The notes beneath the pieces are model-generated. The model ran no database searches, had not been told where the DNA came from, and worked only from the letters and a program-made list of their open reading frames with translations. Positions 10,175 through 20,180 of a stretch of DNA of 20,956 bases are shown here, piece after piece. The stretch covers positions 1 through 20,956 of the forward strand of contig JADIIX010000246.1 of assembly GCA_027604505.1 (NCBI GenBank). Reading direction: 5' to 3'. The stretch comes from Gonapodya sp. JEL0774 (taxonomy: Eukaryota; Monoblepharomycota; Monoblepharidomycetes; Monoblepharidales; Gonapodyaceae). Position 1 is the first letter of the stretch; every line of letters starts with the position of its first letter. Position numbers and translations under genes: made by a program.

Positions 10175-11695
10175 TTATGTCCGCCTTGGGCCATCCACTT
10201 CGGCCTCTGCACTGTCCTCGTTCCTGACCACCTTTTTCCAACGGGCCCACTCCTGTACAGCTTTCTTTACTTGTCGAAAATCTTCGTACACCGTCCACCG
10301 CATGTCCTTTCTACTCAAATCGCCGTCATGATCCTTTTCACCAGATTTCTGCCCCATCCCCGTCCACTCGGAGACACCCGGTCGTTTTGTCACTTCGGCT
10401 GACAAGCCAGCAGATCCCGTAGCCGTCGCGACCCCATGCTGAACGTCCCGAGAAACATCTTCCCCACCAACACCAAGAGCTAAAACACGATGAAGGTGTT
10501 TATCCTTGCGAGCGGCGACAAAGTCCGATTCCCATGCCACGGAAACGTCGTTGAATCCGTCGCCCACGAAGACCACTAGTGGGGATGTCGGCGCGTCGAG
10601 TTTGTCCGCTGTTTCCGCTTGAACTCTTTGACAATTGCCTGTGTTCTTTTCTCTCCACCACTCCCTCGCCGCTTTTACGACGCGTGATTTGTCGAATCCG
10701 CACTCCGAGTCGTCTGGGTGGTGCAGTCGCCATGTGCGGTAGTGGGGACGGTGGAAGTGGGGTTGAGGGGGGTTAGGAGGCGGAGGATACACTCTGCTAT
10801 GGGTTGGGCGGTGCAGGAGGGGGTGATTTGGATTCGGAAGGGGAGGTGCTGGTGTGGGAGAAGGAGGCGGAGTGTCGTGGTGCAGTGCACCGCGAGGGTG
10901 GCTCGCTGGTGCGAGACCACGTATATGTTGCGACGGAACTCCATGCGATTCCGCCATTGGGTGGTGATCGAATTCACCGTCACTCAAAGACGTTTCTGGA
11001 CTGTCCGGTACTTTTGCATCAAGGTTTTCCGTGACCGAGAGGGGACAAGCGATCACGCGAATCCTGTCAGCAATGTGAGCTGGTAAATGGTGGTGAAGGA
11101 GGTGGGAGACGCATGGTTGGAAGGCGCTGGTGCGGACCGAAACGTGAGGTCACAAGTGAGCCATTGGAGGCAGAGGAACGCCGCGACACGGAATAGCAAC
11201 CACGCACGAATTCAGTACGCGGTTCCACATATAAATATAAGTGACTACCTGTTTCTGTACTTCGATCTGCGTCGATCCAAACTCACCCGCTCAAGACAGC
11301 GACATCGAACACTCCACATTGATCCACCAAACACCAAGTGAGGAACTCCACAACCCCAACGTCAAGTGTGACACGTTCCTCCAATACAGAGCATGCTTCG
11401 TCCCAGGACAGATTGAGACGCTCTGTCATCTCGGCGTAAATGTCTCGAAACGGGCGGGTTTTGTTGAAGTACTCGTGGTTCAATCGAGTCAAGATTTCAC
11501 CCGTGGGATCGCTTGTGGACCGAGAGAAAAGCGTTGTGACGATATCCTGTTTCGAAAGAGTTCCACTGCCAACAAGAACAAAGGTCAGAGATAAAACGTG
11601 TTCCCATTCTTCCATCGTCAGCGCAGTCAACACTCAATTTGAACGTACTCAAAGTCCAAGAAGACCTGGACAGGCGCAACAGGTGTATCTGTCAT
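10175..11695 (-). CDS. HAD-superfamily phosphatase with Pro/His-rich insertion
   Basis: Three exons (11649-11695, 11287-11565, 10175-11126) join in phase to 425 residues. Splicing exon 1 to 2 restores the nucleophile motif DFDGTL (D14 and D16). Splicing exon 2 to 3 restores motif II, VLSGG (about 104-109). The motif III Lys is in GFDKSR (K255), and motif IV is VGDGFNDVSVAWESD (about 296-310). This is the layout of HAD-IB phosphatases related to MtnX/SerB and the fungal UPF0655-type proteins, which hydrolyse small phosphometabolites through a phospho-aspartate. The substrate is not known. A Pro/His/Ser-rich stretch of about 95 residues lies between the cap region (IACPLSVT) and motif III. It is open in frame and probably a disordered loop, though hidden introns cannot be excluded. 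The C-terminus carries another polar tail. It is divergent from the enoyl-CoA isomerase gene, with a 145-bp gap between start codons. Confidence 0.87.
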
Positions 11696-11840
11696 TGCAA
11701 TTTCCGCTTCGTCGTGTCAAGGAGTTGCCAGAGCTGGCTTGGACTTGATGCAACGTCCTGGTGTTGGACCCAAGCCAAAGGCCACAGACTCGGTTTCCCA
11801 CTCCCGACCATCGGAATTGCTCTAATATCAGAACGCATCC
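11696..11840. promoter_or_regulatory. Putative bidirectional promoter between phosphatase and enoyl-CoA isomerase genes
   Basis: Only 145 bp separate the two divergent start codons (minus at 11695, plus at 11841), so both promoters and 5' leaders must lie here unless upstream noncoding exons exist. I do not identify a specific TATA box or binding site. Confidence 0.5.
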
Positions 11841-13297
11841 ATGTCCGACGCCTACAAAGACATTGTCGTATCAATCGATGGAAAGATCGGAACCAGTGAG
11901 TGATTCCGTCCTTGTTCATTTGATGGTGTGTGTTGTGATTCTCAGTGTATTCCTTCTGTTTCCAGTAAAGCTGAACCGCCCAAAATCTCTGAATGCTCTC
12001 TCGCCCGCTCTTGTTCACTCTCTGATCCGTGCCCTGGACGATCTGGCGAGGAATCCGGAAACGGTCGTGACAGTCGTGACAGGAGAGGGACGGTGAGGAA
12101 TGTCCAATTTCCGACCAAATCCCCGACCTATATGAAAGCACGTGCTTTGATTATATGTAGATATTTGTCTGCCGGTGTTGACATCAATGGTTTGTCGTAT
12201 CTGCTTGGTGTTCCTTGCAGTAATCGCGCCCACACATCCATGACCACTAGCTGGCGGCGGAACTCTCGCTACCGGCCGCAACGCGGATCTTGAATCGTCA
12301 TCAAAGTCCCTCCATCTCCTTGGAGAGACCGAGCGTTTAGCTTGGGTCGACATTGTTGGACGAATGCTCATCAAGGTGTGGCTAATCTACATTTCGTTCC
12401 AAAAATCGTGTTCAATAAAGTCAGCTGTAATCCCAGCATCCGAAAATCCTGGTTTTTGCCCTCAATGGTCCCGTCGTCGGTATCACAGCTGCTTGGGTAC
12501 GTTGCGATGTCTTTTAATGGACCGCACATGCTCCGCTGACCTCGCATCTCTGCGAATGACGTTTCAGACCGCCTACGCTGACCTCATTGTAGCCTCAGAT
12601 ACCGCAACCTTGCACCTCCCGTTCTCAAACCTGGGACTCGTTCCCGAAGGCGGCTCCGCAGCGAGCTTCGCTATACGGATGGGTTACGGGAGAGCTGTCG
12701 AGGTTGTGGTGGGTTGAAGTGAACTCCAGTGCTAACTATGAGTCTGGTGGACGATATGAAGCTGACGTCTCGCTCGTTCGCGTCAGATGTTTGGCCGCAA
12801 AATGACCGCACAAGAACTCGAAAACTGTGGATTTGTCAAGTGAGTGTCCAATGGTGGAGTCGATTGGCTCTTCTACCGAATCAAACCCCTGTTACCCCTC
12901 GACCATGCCCTCTACGCACATCACCTTCTCGTTGAAACCGAAAATCCGTACCGCCACCCTACCCGGCCCCAGCCGCATCTTCCCACACGCCACCTTCTCC
13001 ACATCCGTCTCCCAATACCTCCACGCGCACCTCTCCAACAACAACGCCGTCGCCCTGTTGGCCGCAAAACGCCTCCTCCGAGGACACGTCATGGACGATC
13101 TCGTGACCGGAAACGCGAAAAGCTTGGAGGCGATGGCGGAGCAGATGGTTACGGGAGAGCCGGCCAGGGAGATGGGCAGGAAGAGGGAGGAGTTGAGAGG
13201 TGAGTTGAGAGGAGAGCAATGTGGTGACTGCGACACAAGACCTTTTCCATATCAATCCGTTCATTTCACTTCAGCCAAGTCCAAAAGCAAGATGTGA
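11841..13297 (+). CDS. Peroxisomal enoyl-CoA isomerase/hydratase (crotonase fold)
   Basis: Nine exons (11841-11895, 11966-12092, 12161-12189, 12251-12375, 12437-12496, 12568-12708, 12787-12839, 12973-13199, 13275-13297) splice in phase to 279 residues. The order of motifs is that of the crotonase family: IKLNRPKSLNAL, then YLSAGVDINAGGGT (oxyanion-hole region), KILVFALNGPVVGITAAW (second oxyanion loop), ADLIVASDTATLHLPFSNLG, then PEGGSA and FGRKMTAQELENCGFVN. The glutamate in PEGGSA is at the position of the catalytic acid of delta3,delta2-enoyl-CoA isomerases (ECI/PEC1 type), which shift double bonds during unsaturated fatty-acid beta-oxidation. The product ends SKSKM; SKM is a PTS1-type peroxisomal signal, consistent with that role. 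The last intron is 75 nt, a multiple of three, and stop-free. Confidence 0.9.
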
Positions 13298-13699
13298 CGA
13301 TCAAGGGGAGATCTTGGTGCCTGAACTAAGAGACAATTTTGGCAGAACACTCGTCGAGTAAGAGAGATCACGGAGTATATGTGTATATGATCCCAAGGTT
13401 ATCGGCGAAATACAACAGTTCGGTACCTCTCAGATCAAACACCATGCTCAGCCGGTTGAGAGGGAGCAACCTCAGTGCACCTGGACGTGTCAAGCAGGGT
13501 CAGGGCGGGGAAAGGAGTGTGACCTCTTCCACCCCGGCGGTCGTGCGCCAGTCTCCCCCCTCTCTGTCGCCCCCCTATGCGATGAACTCCGCTTCTATCC
13601 GAACAGCCAACAAATTCATATTTCTCGTTTCTCTTCAACTTGCACCACCATATCTTCCACTCCCATCCAGCTCAATCCAAGATCACTTCAATGCGATCG
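13298..13699. other. Intergenic region, no gene seen
   Basis: This lies between the isomerase stop and the decayed F-box-family copy 3. An open plus-strand frame (13339-13770) runs through it, but the composition looks random and no motif is seen. It probably contains the 3' end of the isomerase transcript. Confidence 0.4.
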
Positions 13700-14479
13700 A
13701 GTATCATCTCCGAGATCGGATTTCCGACGCCAGCAACAGGTTTTGCGAGTATTCATCTATCTTCTTCTGATAATTGAAGGTTGTTCACTATCTCCAGCAC
13801 GTCCAAATCCCCAGTCAAACTGAGCTTGTCAATATACTCTGCCATGTCGTACATTGATTCTTGTGTCTTGGGTATCAAATAGATCTGCCAACCAAACTCA
13901 GCTGTATCAGCCTGGACCGATAGATCCACCATCGTTTCAGACGTCATCCGAAGCAACCAGCAGCCAATCTCCTTGATACAGGTTTGACCAACAAAGGGTG
14001 ATTTGTGCGCTGCTGCCGCCGCGACTTTCCCAAAGGTTTGCCAGGCTACTCGGGAATGTCCCAACTGTGATAAAAACTCTTGGGCTCGCTCCAAGGTTTC
14101 TGAATTAACTGATTTGCGATATTGCCGCACCAGCTGCACTGTATCCAGAGAAATTTACACGTCCATCACAGAGTTGCAACATGTATGCCCAATCGACAAT
14201 CCAGCACGCATCCCAATCAGTCAAAATATCTGCGTTCACAAAGTCGTTCCACGGAAATGCATCATTATAGTGCCCAAGATGGTTCGCAATGTTCATCATC
14301 ACGATCTCTCTCGGCAACTCGGATTGTAGTAATCCGTCCCACAACTTTTGGGTATTCCCGCGGATTGGGGATCCACGACAAGCGGACTGCGTTTGAAGGG
14401 AGCACAAACACACGAGAAACCGATTACATTCATCTGTTGAGAATTTTGAGGGTGGTGGCGGCGCGGAGTGATTGAGCAT
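13700..14479 (-). pseudogene. Decayed F-box-family exon 2 (copy 3)
   Basis: Two minus-strand frames (14105-14479 and 13753-14139) together align along exon 2 of the intact copies: LPREIVMMNIANHLG, WNDFVNA, WIVDWA, CDGRVNFSG, RAQEFLSQLG, AWQTFGKVAAAA and LQLSEEDR. Four lesions are visible. About 23 codons are missing between WIVDWA and the CDGR motif. There is a frameshift near 14105-14130. A TGA follows SEEDR, after which the frame continues with recognisable similarity (ILAKPVAGVG). No exon 1 or F-box sequence lies upstream, and the acceptor region is altered: intact copy 2 reads atggctcag|atcactcc, whereas here it is atgctcaatcactcc. The third base of the central Gly-Arg pair also differs, giving CDGRV instead of CDGRG. 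This copy sits directly 3' of intact copy 2 and looks like a tandem partial duplicate. Confidence 0.78.
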
Positions 14480-14711
14480 AGAAGGAGAACTCTAAAATTC
14501 TTACCACAATGACAATGCTCACTCAGCCGATATTTTTATTGTGGGTGGTCCAGTGTCCAAGTAAGGTCAATCAGTGCGGAGGGAAAAGGTGAACAAAGTA
14601 TACACTCTTGGTAGTAGAGCGAATGTATTTTGACATGTTTCCATGTTCAAATCATCACCACCTCATGTCCATGACAGAGCTGATTGCATATGGCCTCATC
14701 AATGCTTAAAC
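14480..14711. other. Spacer between copy 3 remnant and copy 2
   Basis: This is AT-richer sequence of about 230 bp. It has no exon 1 similarity on the minus strand, which is why copy 3 appears to lack its F-box half. No other feature is seen. Confidence 0.4.
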
Positions 14712-16129
14712 CTAATGGTTCTTTATCATTGTTGCAATTGATTCTCCAACTCTCTCGATATGGTGAGCAAGCACTCCTCTCTCATCTTCCCCCAAACGCA
14801 GATGTCCCAAAACTCTCTGCAAGTCCAAAGTGCAAAAGCCGAGGTTTAAAATGTCATACGCCACGTGACGGAAGAATACTCGGTTCGGATCTGCGAGATG
14901 TTTGCCCCGAAGAAATTGCGCAGCGGCTTGCTCCACTGCATCATCATTTGGCATTTCCCTGGAGGTTACCCAAAGAAGCGATAAGACAAAGTCGTTGATA
15001 TTTGCTGGTTTTGGAACGCAAAGTGGGTGATGTGCTCTCGCAACTCTGCCAAAAGCTAGCCACGCCTCGTGACTGTTCCCCAACTGTCTCAAGAACACCT
15101 TCGCCTGTTCAAACGCTTCATTGTAGCTGTAACTACAAAACACTGCACCAGCAGCAGTGAATCCAGAAAAATTTCCTCGCCCATCACAAGCACGCAACAT
15201 ATGTAGTGGGTCTTTCCACTTTTTAGCTTTCAGCATCGCCCAAGATGGCGCATTTGGGGAAAGGCAGTCGGTCCAATCTGTGATCCACATCACATCTGCA
15301 TCGTTCAATGCGCCTGACATGATGAACTTCTCCAGGGGAAAAGGATTTTGTGACTCGAAATAATTCGCAAGGTTCATCAGAACGATCTCTCTTGGCAAGT
15401 CTGCTAGCAATAAGGCATTCCAGAATTTCTTCGAATCCCCGTTGATAGGAGCACTCCTGTGAGCAGCAGATGTACGGAGAGAACGCAAGCAAAGAATGAA
15501 TTCAGACCATTCGTTTTCTGAGAAATTGGAGGGCGTTGGGGGTAAGGAATGATTGGGTTGGATTGGAGTGATCTGAGCCATGAAATATCCACCCACCAGA
15601 AATGGTGGGAATTATGAACCCCAGTTTACACACATTCAGACGACGATTGACAACTTGCCTCTTGACCGTTTTCATCTTGAATCACCTGGCGGTACGCGTC
15701 GAGATTCAAGGATCGAGGATCCGGGGAAAAGCAGCGTTCCAGAAAACGAACGATCTCCAATCGTTGGCTGTATCCCAGTCGAATAATAATGTGTGCCACG
15801 GTGTGCCCATCTAACTTTGTTTCCCTGCCTACCACGTCCGCGAACGTGATAAAATCTTGTCCCAAACCCAAATCTTTCATCTGATCCACCATGAACCGGA
15901 GCCCGAAGACCTTGAAAAGCAGGTAGAATCCATCTCGCAGGTCCCGCGGTTGCTTTGTTACACGACAGGCGTATCTGAATCGGAGCAAGCAGGTCTGATG
16001 GACCGACCCTTTTAAACTTTTCGACACAGATCGGAGGGCCCAGAGGGTGGAGAGCCGGACACGGAAGAGAATGTGATTATGAAGCAGCTCGCTTGCGTTC
16101 ACAATCTCGCGTGCGAGGTTTCGATCCAT
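14712..16129 (-). CDS. F-box-like protein of a local multicopy family, copy 2 (443 aa, two exons)
   Basis: The exons are 15659-16129 and 14712-15572, joined by an 86-nt GC-AG intron (GAG|gcaagt ... gctcag|ATC, phase 0). The product is 443 residues, the same as copy 1. Exon 1 reads ELLHNHILFRVRL, then LWALRSVSKSL, HQTCLLRF, PRDLRDGFYLLFKV and ETKLDGH, nearly parallel to copy 1. Exon 2 has LPRE (216-219), CDGRG (286-290) with FSG after it, FLRQLGNS and AWLAFG. Exon 1 is clearly more similar between copies than exon 2, by eye. The F-box-like start suggests a Skp1-binding adaptor, with exon 2 as a possible target-recognition part; this is inference. No known domain is recognised in exon 2. The start ATG is the one giving the same product length as copy 1. 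The frame is open upstream to 16279 without matching copy 1. Confidence 0.76.
15573..15658 (-). other. GC-AG intron of F-box-family copy 2
   Basis: This 86-nt intron has the same gcaagt donor, length and phase 0 as the intron of copy 1. The interior sequence has largely diverged. It contains an in-frame stop (taa), so it cannot be read through to join the two halves. Confidence 0.8.
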
Positions 16130-16807
16130 TGAGTTATACCCTGTGTGTTGGGGGGCTTTCCTGTAAAATTGTCCCTTCATGGCCCCAGGGTCCTGATGTC
16201 TGCATCCATGCCACCCGCTCGAAGGCACAATGCAGGTCCTAGATACATCAAGCGCGCACATCTCGGCTGCGTATTCCATTGGTGCGGTTGGTACTTTGTT
16301 TCTGCCGGAGACCAGAAAGATTGCGAAAGCAGCAATTAAACGCTTCCGATTCTCTAACTAAATGGGAGCGTAACAATTCGGTGTTAGATCACCAGAATCA
16401 TTCATAAGTTGTGTGTATGAATTTTCAATATCGAGAATGACTACTGGCCATATATATCAATTCACTAAGATTGGGTTGGCTTACAACCAGGACCACAATC
16501 ACGTTTCCCGGCCACTACAGCACCAGGTCGTTGTTTTTCGAGCAGGGAAAGGATTCTTATATTCGTCATTGGATTGGGAGTGTTCTCGAGTAATCCGACC
16601 GGTGAGTGAATGTTTGGTGGACACCAGCAAACCATCCTGAATCTTCGAGACAGCAGGGTAGGACCTGGAAAACTACTTGGCTCTTACTCCCGCGTGCAGC
16701 ACCGGAGCGTGCCGTCGGTTCCTGATTCAAATTCATCCTGTGCCGTTTTCGAGGAACCCACCGTGGGTCCCTCCCCTCCATCCTTGAAAACCTCAGCATC
16801 CGCGGGT
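16130..16807. other. Divergent intergenic region between F-box-family copy 2 and calcineurin A
   Basis: This 678-bp stretch should hold both promoters. A gtgagt sequence at 16601 could be the donor of an intron in the 5' leader of the calcineurin transcript. The calcineurin frame stays open upstream to an ATG at 16610, but that ATG lies just inside this possible intron. No other gene is seen. Confidence 0.4.
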
Positions 16808-19800
16808 ATGAGCATCGTACGCAAGGACTCGCAGCCCAGCCGTGCCGCCATGACGGATAATTCGGACCTGGAGGTCTCTCGGGGCACCTCTGCGGCGTCT
16901 CTCGAACCCGCCCCATTACCGCTAGACCGTCCCCCCTCCACCCCTATCCTCACCATTACTCCATCCGCCGCCCTTGTGAACAAAATTCTCAAGAAGGAGA
17001 AGGATAAAGGAGGGGAGCAGGAGGACCTGACCTCGTACATCAGGCCAGAGACAGGAGAGAAGGTATCCACAATGAACAGGATCGTGACTGGTGAGGATGC
17101 GTCCATCAGGACATCATACTCTGAACATTTGCATTTGCATGGGTGTAATTGGCGCTATTGTGGCCGGTACGGAGGTGGAAGCCAGTGGGTTATGGCTCTG
17201 CTGACACCAAATGGAATGTTAGTTGTTGGCGGGCCGGTACTCCACCGGCTATCCGGAGCTCTTTCCCATTCATTGAGACGACATACCACTGGATATTCCC
17301 TGGGTCTGTCGCGTTCACCATCAGATATCGCCATTCACACGTGTGCTCCCATCTTCACGGCATGCAGACGTACCGGCTCCTGCAACAACCAAACCTACTG
17401 CCGAAACCCTCTTCACCGACTATCCCGCCAACACCAAACCTGACGTGGAATTTTTGCGGAAGCACTTTTTGCTCGAGGGGCGGTTAAGTGAGCAACACGC
17501 GTTGCGAATCGTGGAGTTATGTACAGAGGTTATGAGGAAGGAAGCAAATTTGTTGGAACTCGAGGGGCCAATTACGAGTGAGTAGATTTCGAGGCGAGCA
17601 TGTTCATAGAGTAGGGGCTGGAAGAGCTCGGGGAGCCATGGACGGAATGTGACACATAATTGGGCTCTCGACTCGTCGTGTCCCGCAAATAGTCGTCGGA
17701 TTCTAGAGTATTTCACTGTGGATTGTCCCCTTGGTCCAGTCTACGTTGGCACAGGTCTCTGCCTGCGAACAAGTTTAGCCGAGGGGTACTATCGGAAGTG
17801 GCTCGTGTCCTTTGACTCCTTGCCGTTCATGATGTGTCCTCAATGCCGATGAGAGCTTCTCCATGTCTGACGTCGACACACGGAATGGGTGGAGGGGTTT
17901 CGTTGGAGGTGGCAACGATTCGGGTGGAGGGTTTCGTTGGAGCTGGCAACGATTCGGAGTTTCATAGCCTGAACTACGGTTCGAAATCTAACTCCACGTT
18001 TTTGTGATCTATTCCTAGTTTGTGGTGATATCCACGGTCAATTTTTTGATCTTGCCAAACTGTTTGATGTGGGTGGCCCTCCTGGGGACAACCTGAAGTA
18101 CTTGTTCTTGGGCGATTACGTTGATCGAGGATACTTTTCAATTGAAGTGAGTGTCTACTTATTGTGCACGAGCAGGTTATGCCATCATCTCAGTTAACCT
18201 TCGAACTATCTCTCCTCTCGTCTGGTGCTTCCGCGGATCGTTTCGGCTCGGTACTGCATTGTCAAACAACCCGCCGCTGTTCTAGTGTTTACTCTACCTC
18301 TGGTCCTTGAAAATCCTTCATCCCAACACCATTTTTCTTCTCCGTGGGAACCACGAATGCCGCCACCTCACCGAATACTTCACGTTCAAAATCGAATGCA
18401 TGCACAAGTACTCGGAAAATCTGTACAACGCGTGCTTGGAGAGCTTCAACGCCCTTCCGCTCGCCGCGGTGGTCAATAAGCAGTTTATGTGCGTTCACGG
18501 TGGTATTGGACCAGAATGGAACAAGATTGAGGACGTGAACGAGGTACGCTTGGTTGAAACATCCCCGCGAGGACCCTTTGCGTGTTTCTCCCTCATTCTG
18601 AACTTCCCTCACTCAAGATCGACCGGTTCCGTGAGCCACCGACTCATGGATTGTTTTGCGATATCCTCTGGTCGGATCCGTTGGAGGATTACGACCGACC
18701 AAGACCAGGATCCGGGCCTGACGAGTTTTTCGTTCATAACGATCAGAGAGGTTGCAGTTACTACTACAAGTGAGCTATGACGTGGTGTTTGAAGGTTTGC
18801 AGAACTGGGAGTGCTTATAACCTTGTGGTGTCGCAGCTACGGTGCTGTTTGTGCGTTCCTGGAGAGGAACAATCTCCTTTCGCTCATAAGGGCGCACGAA
18901 GTACAGGATGCAGGGTTCGTAGCACATCAGAGCTCACTGCGTTTTTACTTCAATCGATTCACGTCTTTGATGTGCTCCTCCAGCTACCGCTTGTACAAAG
19001 CCCGCAAGTCTACCAACTTCGCGAGTCTTATCACGCTTTTCTCCGCACCCAACTACCTAGACGCGTACAAGAACAAGGCCGCCGTCTTGCGGTACGACAA
19101 CAACACGATGAACATCAGACAGTTCTCGGCGTCGCCACATCCGTATTGGCTTCCGAATTTCATGGACATTTTTACGTGGAGTTTGCCGTTTGTGGGGGAG
19201 AAGAGTGGGTTCGAATTTGTTGACTGAGCGTGTAATTTGAGCATACAAATGTTTCCTTGCCCGCTAGTTCTTGATATGCTCCTTGGAATTTTGAACATCT
19301 GTTCACGCGAAGAACTGGATGAACTGGCCCAGCGCAAGCGCAAGATCGTCGTCAAGCTTCCCGAATCCGAAGCCGGAATTACGGGCCCGCCGGTTCCATC
19401 GATGGTAATCGAGGGTGAAACTGGCGAGAAGATGGTGGTCATCTCCGGAGATCCTGCAGATAAGCTTGGTGAGCGAGATTTTTGATGTGGTCGTCGTAGT
19501 GCGAGTAAAGGGACGTGCACTTCAATTGAAAATCTCCATCCGCCAGAAATCGACGAAGGGGAGAGTCCAAGTGAGGCAAGAAAGAACATCGTGCGGAAAA
19601 AGATCCGCACAGTCGGGAAGATGTCGAGGTTTTTCCAAATCCTTCGGTAGGGGCAGGTGCTTTCGAATTGTGTGCGACACCCACTTATACTATAGCTTTC
19701 CATTTACCTTCGGTTTGCAGACAAGAATCGGAAGCAATTTCCGAGCTCAAGAACTTGCTGGGCAAGGCGAAGCTCCCGCACGGGCAGTTGGCGTTGGGAA

Positions 19801-20180
19801 CTGAAGGAATCCGCCAAGGTATACTGAGTTCTGTGAATACAGCTGTTGCCCAATCTTGGACTAACACGTTTCGCATTTTCCCTCCAGCGATTGTTACCTT
19901 TGATGAGGCAAAACAAGCCGACAAACTCAACGAGCGGATGCCTCCTCCATCGGGCACCAACTCTGTCGCCGGGAGTCGAGACAACTTCGGTTCTCACAGT
20001 GGTCTGGCTGCAGGGAGCATCACAAATCTGGCTCGAGCGCCGAGTTTGACCAAGATGGAAGACCTGGAGGTGGAGCAGGATCCCTTGGTGGAAGCTGCGG
20101 AAGACGATTCGGATGATGACATGGAGAGCCAACACGACGTCGAGAAGGATCCGTGGGGAGGAGAGATTGTTTCGCATTGA
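16808..20180 (+). CDS. cnaA: Calcineurin A, catalytic subunit of Ca2+/calmodulin-dependent protein phosphatase 2B
   Basis: Eleven exons (16808-17090, 17368-17577, 18019-18146, 18286-18543, 18618-18769, 18837-18914, 18984-19204, 19268-19468, 19547-19646, 19721-19818, 19888-20180) join in phase to 673 residues. The metal-binding motifs CGDIHGQ (166-172), GDYVDRG and RGNHE (227-231) are present, with [31 protein letters not shown] and the C-terminal [12 protein letters not shown] ... WSLPFVGEK block specific to PP2B. A helix for the calcineurin B subunit follows, then a basic calmodulin-binding segment ([18 protein letters not shown]) and the autoinhibitory ERMPP (592-596). It dephosphorylates Crz1/NFAT-type targets in calcium signalling. 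Compared with the usual length of about 520 aa, it has a Ser/Pro-rich N-terminal extension of about 95 residues and an acidic C-terminal tail. An upstream in-frame ATG at 16610 is less likely as the start because it lies in a possible leader intron. Confidence 0.93.
17887..17955. repeat. Two-copy 35-bp tandem repeat inside calcineurin intron 2
   Basis: The unit gggtggagg(g)gtttcgttgg ... ggcaacgatt occurs twice head to tail (about 17887-17921 and 17922-17955), differing by one inserted G and one G/C change. It lies within the longest intron of the gene (17578-18018, 441 nt). It could be a minisatellite seed; no function is implied. Confidence 0.85.

Noticed and set aside
12892-13236. Minus-strand open frames antisense to isomerase exon 8
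   Set aside because: They are shadows of the GC-rich coding exon; the plus-strand exon joins in phase with family motifs.
13339-13770. 143-codon plus-strand open frame between the isomerase and the copy 3 remnant
   Set aside because: Composition looks random, with no motif or splice signals, and its 3' part overlaps antisense the decayed F-box-family copy.
16610-16807. Upstream in-frame ATG at 16610 as calcineurin start
   Set aside because: It lies just after a gtgagt sequence at 16601 that looks like a leader intron donor, and calcineurin N-termini are normally short. It remains possible but is less likely than 16808.
19053-19703. 216-codon minus-strand open frame
   Set aside because: It is antisense to calcineurin exons 7-9, which are strongly conserved.
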